In this document: positions 1 to 8,400 of the stretch, one piece after another
Position numbering within the stretch: the stretch's first letter is position 1
Layout of the letters: every line of letters begins with the position of its first letter
Assembly: GCA_008931825.1 (NCBI GenBank)
Contig: QXVZ01026332.1
Span: forward strand, 1 to 21,991
DNA length: 21,991 bases
Direction: 5' to 3'
From: Phallusia fumigata
Lineage: Eukaryota; Chordata; Ascidiacea; Phlebobranchia; Ascidiidae
Program-made: the position numbers and the translations under genes
The notes under the pieces: model-generated
Told to the model about the DNA's origin: nothing
What the model saw: the letters and a program-made list of their open reading frames with translations, nothing else
The model's database searches: none

Positions 1-209
1 GCAAAGCTGAGTGGACTTTTCGCAACAATCCTGATAATTATCTACCGACTGATGATTTGGTTTCAAAAAACAGAACTGCAGGAAACTACAGCTGGTTTCA
101 TTTTTCAACTAACAAGGATGTTTTCCTACTTCGCCTTGTGTTAGAGCCACCTAACTATACCGCCATTTCTAGAGAGGTCACATTTCCACAAGTGAAAATA
201 TATTTTTAA
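1..209 (+). CDS. 3' terminal exon of an unrecognised gene (partial)
   Basis: Frame 3 is open from the window edge (codon at 3) to a TAA at 207-209, giving about 68 residues. The composition looks coding, mixed polar and aromatic, with segments such as NYSWFHFSTNKDVFLLRLVL and a C-terminal VKIYF. I see no acceptor site in the first bases, so the exon probably begins outside the window. The other two forward frames close earlier. I do not recognise the family: no catalytic motif, signal peptide or repeat is visible. Two N-x-S/T sequons (NRT, NYS) would suit an extracellular beta-rich protein, but that is speculation. No AATAAA is seen shortly after the stop. Confidence 0.5.
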   Translation, partial: KAEWTFRNNPDNYLPTDDLVSKNRTAGNYSWFHFSTNKDVFLLRLVLEPPNYTAISREVTFPQVKIYF

Positions 210-336
210 TCAAAATTTCTACATTAATGTTATGCTAACGCATTGTGACTGTCATGGGCCCCGTTGCGTAGGTGCAAGATGTGAAAGTCCCACCCCAAAA
301 ATCCCCAAATGTACTTTGATAATTATATGTGTTCTA

Positions 337-690
337 TCGAAGAAATCTCCTGAACGAAAAAATATCCGAAAGACCGAAATATATGTATGTGTTAAGATTC
401 CCAACTTGTAAAATTTTCAGCCGCCGCCCATGGGCACTGGTATAATTCCTAACACCATGTTTGTCGCGTTTCGCTTCGCAATATATAATATTTTTTAATT
501 TGTCGTTGTTATACATTCGCTTTATTCCTATAGTTTCGCTAATTGACACAGCCTTCTTAGGTGGTGCCTCGTTTAATTGCTTATTTGTCCCCGACAAACG
601 TAAAAAATTCTTTACTGCTGAAGCGCTCGCTTCTTTTGCACTTTTACTTGATTGTTTTTGTTCTGCGTATAGTTCCTTTAACTTCGTGTC
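337..690 (-). CDS. possible coding fragment, K/E/S-rich, unrecognised
   Basis: On the minus strand one frame stays open for 118 codons between a TAA (691-693) and a TAG/TAA-type stop at 334-336. There is no ATG near its 5' end. The first two thirds look coding: a lysine-, glutamate-, serine- and alanine-rich stretch (KLKELYAEQKQSSKSAKEAS) is followed by a basic, tyrosine-containing part (IKRMYNNDKLKNIIYCEAKR). The last third is low quality and may be intron. It could be an internal exon of a minus-strand gene or a piece of a mobile-element ORF. Overlapping plus-strand ORFs here look like shadows. No family is recognised. Confidence 0.3.
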
Positions 691-1044
691 TTATCATTAC
701 AACCTGCTACTGGTTTAGAATAGCAATGGACCTACTACGGTCCGCGAAACATTGATTCTCGTTCGCTATATATATTACAAATTTTTGCGGTTCCAAGTCA
801 TTTTTTCCTGGTTTGTATAGTCACCTAACACTATTGATGATACCTTGTTTATGACGTCACTTTCGCCATAGTCCAATGTTGTGAGTTATTATTACAACTC
901 AACGGAACATTGTCAAAGTTTGGCCACTCCTGCTATGGCGCTTGTGTTTATGGGAAAAAGTGGCACAGAAAATGCACGATTCGGGTTTTGTACCCATAAC
1001 CTCAGATAAAAACGCGGCCCCAAATACTTCCCGGTGACCATCTT

Positions 1045-1150
1045 GACGTAATTCTGCATGTTATCGGCCGCTTACTGGTGTTTGGCTGAATGTGTTTATT
1101 ATTGTAAAGCATGTGTTGTATATTCTTTAGGCCACGTCTTGTTAATACAT
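1045..1150 (+). repeat. left copy of a ~110-base direct duplication
   Basis: The segment from ACGTAATTCTG to GTTAATACAT recurs at 1388-1504 with scattered substitutions and a small insertion. The shared core includes GAATGTGTTTATTATTGTAA, present in both. The copies lie about 340 bases apart in the same orientation. It has no coding potential and may be a diverged local duplication or the two ends of an element. Confidence 0.75.
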
Positions 1151-1237
1151 ACAACAGTTATAATTAGTTAATTGCAAACTGCATTTGTGTCAGAATGTCA
1201 GTTTTGAGAAGTTCGAGGGGGGATGATATTTCGCTTA

Positions 1238-1328
1238 GGTTTCTTGATCAGGGAAACACAAGTGACACCGACAGGATTAGAACCCACAACCTTGCGAGCA
1301 CAGAGCTGTCGCGCTAACCACGAGGCCA
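1238..1328 (-). repeat. tRNA-derived SINE
   Basis: Read on the minus strand, it starts with an A-box-like sequence (TGGCCTCGTGGTTAGCGCG, about 1309-1327). About 40 bases later comes a B box inside GGTTGTGGGTTCTAATCC (1273-1290), followed by a tRNA-unrelated tail containing TTCCCTGATCAAGAAAC. The B box and tail are shared with the copy at 8119-8215, which marks a dispersed family. It is not a functional tRNA gene: the acceptor stem and anticodon arm do not fold. Confidence 0.75.
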
Positions 1329-1387
1329 ACTTTAGCGAAATGCATTTGTCATGTGGCGAAAAAGAATATTTTAGCGCTTAAACATTA

Positions 1388-1504
1388 ACGTAATTCTGTA
1401 TGTTAACGACCGCTTACTGATGTTTGACTGAATGTGTTTATTATTGTAAAGCGTGTATTGCATACTCTTATGTTTTATCTTGATGTCACGTTTTGTTAAT
1501 ACAT
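1388..1504 (+). repeat. right copy of a ~110-base direct duplication
   Basis: Partner of 1045-1150. Both copies run from ACGTAATTCTG through a conserved TTTATTATTGTAAAGC to GTTAATACAT. The SINE at 1238-1328 lies between the copies. Confidence 0.75.
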
Positions 1505-2537
1505 AATCCGAAGTTTGACTTTCTCCCTACACCCAATGTCGATCGGCATTTGCTAACAAACTTCCCGTTCCAAGAATACATAAGTGATTAATTTCTCGTT
1601 GCCTAAAAACAAAGCAATTCAACCATTGACATAATTTTTGTAATTAAATCCGCTCGACGGGCTCAGTTTATTTTTGGCGCCACGTNAATGTTTGGCGAAC
1701 AATAAACACCTTCAACGTTGGGTTTGAATAAACAATATGTGCTGGTTCGCTTAACTTTATGACACTCGTAACTTCCTTGCAGGTGGGCCTGTCGCATCCG
1801 TTGTTTGCGCGAGTGACGTCGTGCTTGTTACTACCGATCGCTTCTGCTTCTGTCGCTCAACCCTTGGTCCCGTCTGTCTGTGTGTCTGTAGACTAGCTTG
1901 ACGCAAGAACCGTTTCCGAGAGTCTTGTATTATCGTTTCCGATTCCGAACGGAGGAACGCATTCCATTGGGTTGGAATGATTCCAACGGAATCAAAATGC
2001 GAAAACGACAAGGAAGAAATGGAATAGAATAGAATGCCTGATCGAATTGAATTGAATTGAATGACTGTGTGTCACAACGTACGTGAATATATAGTGGTAA
2101 AGTGACAATGACGTATCAAGGTGTTGAACATGATACTATCGAGTGACGACAAGTTGAAGCGATGAAATTCGGAGGTGTGATATAAAACACAAGGTCGCAC
2201 AGATGTTAATGGCGCTTATGCAATATTCTCGACACGCAAAACTCTACAGGCCTATACATGCGATCGTTGCAATAACCAATAAATACAACGACCACCCAAT
2301 GCAACTTACGACCAACAAATACCAGTTATTACTTGCAACATAACGATGAAGCAATATTTTATTTGCTGCTAGTTTCAGGACCTGTGTTTCTGATACCAAA
2401 GTGGCAAGCACAGTTCGATAACCGCTTTTCTTAGACTAGTGGTATTAAAAATTTTAAAACCCGTAATTTGAATCTTATAGAGCGATTTCGAAACAGTCTT
2501 TGACAGCTGCATCATCTGCAGTCAATCAACAATAAAA
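1505..2537. other. intergenic stretch, no gene seen
   Basis: No convincing exon is seen. A single ambiguous base (n) lies at 1686. Short pentanucleotide arrays occur at 2021-2035 (GAATA type) and 2044-2064 (GAATT type). The 84-codon minus frame at 1757-2011 has no family features and no supporting splice context. The last few hundred bases should contain the promoter and 5' UTR of the gene starting at 2538. A possible weak acceptor, CATCTGCAG, ends at about 2520. Confidence 0.5.
2021..2064. repeat. pentanucleotide microsatellite
   Basis: GGAATAGAATAGAAT (2021-2035) is followed by GAATT units repeated in phase (2044-2064). This is a short, imperfect simple repeat. Confidence 0.8.
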
Positions 2538-4090
2538 ATGAGTTTGTCATTCGAAGAGGTTCTTGCGTTGTTGAAAATTACTATTAAAGTTGATGATGAA
2601 AAAAATTATGAACAAGGTATTCAGCAGTTGATGCCAGGTTTCCAAAGTCCACTACGAAACCAACTTGAAAAAAGATTGACGCGTTTTAGAAATTCGGGAT
2701 CATGGGTTACCTTCAAAACGTGGAAATATTTCAAAATCGAAATTGGCCATTTGAATGGAAAACAAGTTCTTCAAATGTTGATCTTTCTCACGAATGATGA
2801 AAACATGTTGCAAGCCGGAAATTGATTTGTTTTTCACGTGAGTGATAAACCAGATTCCGCTCTAACTATTTTCTCGAAATGGCATGTTGAGGTGCGGGGA
2901 GTTATTGACGACTCGATGACACAAAAAGGCATGTGGGTGTTGTGCTTTGATGATAAGGGATGTGAAAAGCGCAGCAAAGATCGTACATATGAGGGTTGTG
3001 ACCCAGCAAATATCAGGCAACTGAGACGACCTTTAGCTCAGCAATACAGAAATTACATGCAAGAAAAGATGGTCGATGCTGCGCCTCAATATCGTCGATT
3101 ATTTTCCGGAGTGGTGGCCGAGATAGCAAAGTGTCACATGAAGAGCTTGGGGGCTCATAAATACTTGAAAAAATTCCCAACAGCTTCCCTTATCAAGTTG
3201 GCAATAGATAACGAGTGCAGTGGAAAGCTGCAGGTAGTTTTTAACGACCACAAGTTGCAAGATGTGGTGGAAGAAATAAAGTTAAACTGCACGGAAAGAG
3301 AAGCAAGTGAAAAGATTAATAAATTCAAATCCCAACTACTTGAAGGAGCAAGAAGCGTTATCAACAGGTAAAATGAAGCTACTATTTTGATTATATTTAA
3401 GGAGTCTGGTGTAAAGCTCCTATTAGACCATTAGGCAAAGCATAACAAATAGATCAAAGCAAATTCATAGCAAGGGGATCAAGGAGACACGTACGCCTCC
3501 TCTCCAAAGTTACAGATTTCCGTTTTAGCCTTTTTCGCTGGAAATTCTTCTCTTTTATTGTCCCCACACCTTAAAGATTTTTAATTAGATAGATGGTGTT
3601 TTAAACCAAACACGTTTTTTAACCGGCTGGTATCTACCCATGTTGTCCAACCCAGTCGTGTTGCTATTCGCGCCGCTCGCTTCTTCAGCAAGTCTCAACT
3701 TCTTGGCCCTAGTTATCCGTCCGCCCTAATCGCAGAGATGCGTCCGCTGCGTCTCTTAACCATTCTCTCATATATTTGTTTTATCTGGGCGTATTTCCAA
3801 CCGTGCGGTTTTTGCAGTTTTCAGTTTCTGTGTTTTATCTCATTGATCACGAATTCGTATGTAGAAACGAAATTTAATACAATACTCGTCCAAATCCCCG
3901 TTCAAAATTTTGACTAGCCAAGCCATGATTTGTTATTGGTCTGTTAAATCATCTTCAACAAATTGTTTTTCGGGTTTTTGAATTTACGCGTTCAATGTTT
4001 TGTAGCGTTTTCCCGCCGAACGTAGAAGGAAAGTATGACGAAGCAAAAGTAAAGGGAGCAGTCGAAGACATAAAAAAGTTCTATGAATAG
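2538..4090 (+). CDS. two-exon gene of unknown function with one in-frame TGA
   Basis: Exon 1 runs from the ATG at 2538 (context AATAAAAATGAGT) to 3367, ending AACAG|GTAAAA. Exon 2 runs from 4006 (TTTTGTAG|C) to the TAG at 4088-4090. The phases match (2 to 2), and exon 2 encodes 27 plausible residues starting VFPPNVEGKYDEAKVKG. Exon 1 is one continuous frame of 277 codons apart from TGA at codon 96 (2823-2825). Protein-like sequence resumes at once after it (FVFHVSDKPDSALTIF). With the TGA read through, the product is about 304 residues. It is mostly charged and probably helical, has several cysteines in the middle (WVLCFDDKGCEKR), and has no signal peptide or membrane helix that I can see. 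I do not recognise the family. The TGA could be a base-call error, a null allele or a recoded codon. Confidence 0.65.
2823..2825 (+). other. in-frame TGA inside exon 1 of the unknown gene
   Basis: Codon 96 of the frame that starts at 2538. The residues just before (NDENMLQAGN) and after (FVFHVSDKPDS) belong to the same frame with no shift. I see no credible intron around it: GT..AG pairs that would remove it leave an intron under 40 bases. A single substitution from CGA, GGA, TGG or TGC/TGT would explain it. Confidence 0.8.
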
Positions 4091-4967
4091 GTCGAAAAGG
4101 GATTCTCTAATTACTTTTCATTCCTAATTCCTAACAACTTGTTGTATCCTGCATCATGCCGCATATTTTGACAGCGGTGACCTTGAGTTGGAATTCACTG
4201 TTTGCATTGATCGTAAAAATTCGCGAAATTCTGGAGTGATATTTTTCTGACATGTGCTGATAATCGTGTTTATTTGTTAAAATGTAACATCGCGACTTGT
4301 GTGTTTGATTTCATCTCGTTTATATGCTGTATATTTAGTGAACAGATTTATTTGCTATTAGATTGAAACAATTCTATGTAGGTTTAAAAAAATACCCTGC
4401 ATTGGTGTGTCCTAATTGAATGGTTATTTTCAAAGATTCTTTCCAATCGTGTTGTATAGAATTAAGGTTCATTTGCAAGAAGTATAAAACCATCGGTTGC
4501 AAGATGATGTTTCTGCAGGGCTTGATTAACTAATAAGCAAAAAAGACACGTGCTTAAGGCATCAGGAAGGGAAGCACCACATACATTGCTGGTAACTTTT
4601 TCCTTGAAGACGAAATTTCCAAAACCCAACTGCAAATGCACTGGTCAGGAACGCCATATGTTCAAGTATGAAATTCTGAGCTAAATAATAATGAGACATT
4701 GATATTAAATAGAATGATTAATACGCATATATCTTCCATCCTATGTTTTAAATTACCTTCCGTACGAAACAATTTACAAAAGTTTCTCAGACACTCAGCT
4801 CATCGGACCCGCCTCGCCCCGCCACACAATCTGAAGTGACGAGCCACCACCGTAAGGGACACCAAGGTCTTAAGCGCATAGGTCCTCTAAACGGTTTAAT
4901 TTGGAGCTTTGACCCCAGGGTTTCTGGTTGTTCGAAATATCGACGCATGACTGCAAAATGTGGGTTG
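4091..4967. other. intergenic stretch, no gene seen
   Basis: This contains the 3' flank of the gene ending at 4090. It is AT-rich up to about 4780, then a more GC-rich patch (4800-4960). No exon with clean splice sites or open frame of note is seen on either strand, and there is no clear canonical polyadenylation signal close to the stop. Confidence 0.5.
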
Positions 4968-5317
4968 ACACACTAATCCAGGAACTCCAGCATCGACGCA
5001 AACCACTGCTGCGTCACAAGAGGTTTTGACAAAGGTAACAAAGGGGCATTGCTACGTCAGTTTTATGACCGGTGACGTAAATCGTGTACTGTTTACTAGA
5101 GAAGAACTTACAAATGTGGGTTTGCTTGTGATTTACTAACCCTAACCACAACCCTGACCTTTCATCCAACTCTAACTCTAAGCCAGAGAAACAATAAACA
5201 CAAATGATCTCTATGAACTGACGCACGCACAGGTATGCCGTTTGTCAAAACCCTTTGTGACGTATCAGTTTGGTTTCAGTCAGGTTTGCGTCGATCTTAG
5301 TTCCTGGGTTGGTGTGT
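4968..5317. mobile_element. MITE with imperfect terminal inverted repeats
   Basis: The left end (ACACACTAATCCAGGAACT, from 4968) matches the reverse complement of the right end (ACACACCAACCCAGGAACT, ending at 5317) at 16 of 19 positions. Farther in, ATCGACGCAAACC (4992-5004) matches the complement of 5283-5295, and a third block, GCGTCACAAGAGGTTTTGAC (5011-5030), faces its complement near 5245-5264. The interior has a telomere-like run of CTAACCCTAACC type near 5138-5150. There is no transposase ORF, so it is a non-autonomous DNA element. I cannot define a target-site duplication. It sits just past the 3' end of CCHCR1. Confidence 0.7.
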
Positions 5318-5337
5318 TTTCCAAAAATGTTTCGGAC

Positions 5338-5343
5338 TTTAAT
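5338..5343 (-). other. candidate polyadenylation signal for CCHCR1
   Basis: ATTAAA on the minus strand, about 155 bases past the CCHCR1 stop codon. It is a common variant of AATAAA; no canonical signal is closer. Confidence 0.35.
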
Positions 5344-5498
5344 TTGGGTACCTGTTTAGCACTTTCACGTTGCAACAGCTTCTAGCAAGCTTTTCAACGT
5401 CCAAACAACGACTTATTAGCACAAAATTGAGTTTTAAACTTTTAGTGCAAAAATAATCTGGTGTCGATAATTTCCGGACCACTACAGGGTCAGAGCTG

Positions 5499-8400
5499 TC
5501 AATCATCGCTTTCCGACCCATGCAGGACATTCTCACTCAGATTCGTTAAATCCCGAAGCAGCTGATTCACATCGGTCGGCGTTTCGCCCGGATCGTTGTG
5601 GCCTTCAAAGTGGACTCGTTTGGGTGGGTTCGCCACCGCGGCGGGAGTATCAACAACGGGTTTTCCCCTCGCCGCTTTGTAAGCAGCTACCAGCCCTTCC
5701 TGACGAAGAGTTGTCTGACATGGACAGATTTGTTAGTTTGAAACACATATTATTCTTTAGAGTTAAGAAGGTGTGAAACCCAAAACGAAAGCCTGATTTA
5801 AATTTTAATTAATTTTTAAAGATTTAAAACCAGTGGTCTACCTAAAAAAAATACTACAGTTATCATGAACAACTTGTCTATAAAGTGGAAATTCGCCCCT
5901 GAACTCAAAAAGTCCCTTCCTGGGGAGGAATTTATCACCTGTTGGGAACCACTAATATAAGCTATTGCCAATATAACTTATGCCTAAATCTGATTTAAAA
6001 GAGGAAAAGTGAAACATGAAACAATTTCAGACACCGACTCACCATCAGTAACGCGTTGTCTTTCTGCAGCTGACACAAGTCGTGACGTAACTTCTTTTCT
6101 TCACCCAACCATGACTGTCTCTCTAATTCAAGCTGTTCGTTAAAACGCGTCTTTTCACGAGTTGAAACCCTTCAAAAAACGAAGTCATTTTTTTAGTTTC
6201 ATAAATTCGTACCACGATTGGTTTCTGAATCAAACAAGTTGAATGACAAAACACTAAAGATTAACCTAATCGTTCTTAAAGTCTCCGTTTATGGCACCAC
6301 CGCACAACGCTGCTTTGTGATGTCACAGTTAACCATTGACGTGATTGTGACACACACAAAGCATTGCTGAATTGTGATCGAGTGAAGCGTTATACAAAAA
6401 AAATTGTTAAAAAATTTGAGAACCACTGGATTGGGTCGCAAAATTGTAGGTCCACAAATTGAAAACCTTGAAGTTTTTTATTTAGGAATGTAGTCTTAGA
6501 TGTTATACTGCATGAGGTTTCCAACTGGGATAGACGCACCACCAAGTTCCAGTTTGACCTTTCAAAGGGTATATTTGGAGAAACGATTCCGTGTTTTTTA
6601 GGTAATAATCATGTACAGGTTTTAAACTAAAATAAACTAATTAGTTTTAGAATACTATTTTTAGTGGAGCCTGTAATCATTAATTGGTTTCTATCCTAAG
6701 CTAAAAAAATTAACGGTTCAGCATCAAAGCTCAGCTCAGCAGATGAAAACATGAAGTTATTCATTTTTGGGGTTTGACGGGATACTAAGCTATTAAACGT
6801 CAAAGGAATACAGATGGATAAAATGTTTTGAGAACCTTACTACACTGTAATGGTAAAACAGGATTACGAAAATGAGGATCTGTTTAAACTTTGTTAGGGG
6901 GGGGGACATACCAAGCTATGAAATGTCCAAGCTTTAAAATCATGACCACAAGCGTTGTGTTGCAAAAATTATTGGCCAGCTTGAAACAATACAAAACGGT
7001 AGTTTACCTTTCAGCTTGGCGTAACGATACAACTGCCTTCGTAAGTTCCCGTTTCGCTTGGTTGAGTTTATTCTCCAAATCCATGACGTCATTGTCGTGT
7101 TTCACGCGTTCGTTAGCCAATACGTCATCGATTTCTACAACACGAAAATGTCAAGAAAATATAAAACTGATAAAGAGAAGTTTTTTTTACCTCGGTTTTT
7201 ATTGTCCATCGCACTTTCCAACTTTTCGGCGAGTTTTTCAATTCTTGCGTCTCTTTCTTCAAGAATTGCTTCCAAGTTTTCAAGCGAAGTTTTCAAATTT
7301 CCTATCTCCTAAACCGAAAGATAATGTTTGCAACTACACCATTTGGCTTAAAGTTAATGCAGCAATTCATCTAATGTCGAGAGCTTGCTTGTAAGGAATG
7401 GCCAAATCCCAAAACAAACCAGTACCCGATCACTCGGTACCAAGCATTGGCGTTTTTTGATGCTCAGTGCTCGTACAAATCTGCTAAACATCTTATAATG
7501 ATCAGCAAAATATAAAACAAAGTCATTAGGTGCAACTCCAAAATAACGCTTTGATCCTAAATTGACTAATTTAGTCACAGAATTTCGCTTTAAAAGAAAA
7601 ACAAATGCCGAATATTTGACTAAAATCTTGACTAGAAAACCATAGAGGTTATTTGATGCCTCCTCGCCACACAATCAACTGGACTTATTTCTGTCAATTG
7701 CTTTTTTTAAGTTGGCACAAATAAACCATTGATTGATTAAATATTTTACTCAACGTCATAATACCCGAGTATGCTCGACAAAATGTAACACTCCAATCTA
7801 TCCTTAAAGACTTACATCAACGTTATTGGTTATGGCTTAACAATATTATTCACCTCTTCATTTGATGCAAGACACTTTTGAAGTTCCCGGTTGGATCCAA
7901 TCAGATCAATTTCACGCCGTTTCGACTCCGTGATGGACTTCTCAAAATTTGCTGCGTCATGAGCGAGGCGCTGACTCAGCATATCTCGCTCCTCCATTAA
8001 CTTGACAACTTCGGATTCTACTCCCGGTCTGCAAAAACGTCCATGTTTAGTTTGGAAACCATAGTACATACTTTGAGTAAACAATTCGCAATATTAAAAA
8101 TATCTGTTCAGATACATAATGGCCAAGTGGTGGGCGACTGCCCTTAACCCACAAGGTTGTGGGTTCTAATCCAGTCTCGATCACTTGCGCTTCCCTGAGC
8201 AAGAAACTTTAGCAACATTGCTACTACCCGATCGGATGACCAAAAGTGAAGTCCTAAATGTCACAAATCAAGTACAAAATAATCTGACGGAACTACAATG
8301 AGGCAGTTAGCTCGATGGTGGGCATAACACATTTAGGTAAGGTATCGTTCTGCCCACTAAGAATGAAAAATTGGGTCAAAAGAGTTGAATTTCCACAGCA

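Noticed and set aside
461-755. Plus-strand ORFs near the left end
   Set aside because: Hydrophobic, AT-driven translation on the strand opposite the better minus-strand frame; no start context or family features.
1757-2011. 84-codon minus-strand ORF
   Set aside because: Low-complexity residues from a simple-repeat neighbourhood; no supporting features.
7082-7089. TGACGTCA palindrome in CCHCR1 exon 10
   Set aside because: It lies within coding sequence far from any start, so a regulatory role is unlikely.
7354-7674. 106-codon minus-strand ORF
   Set aside because: It lies wholly inside CCHCR1 intron 8, has no recognisable domain and sits next to a retroelement-like tail.
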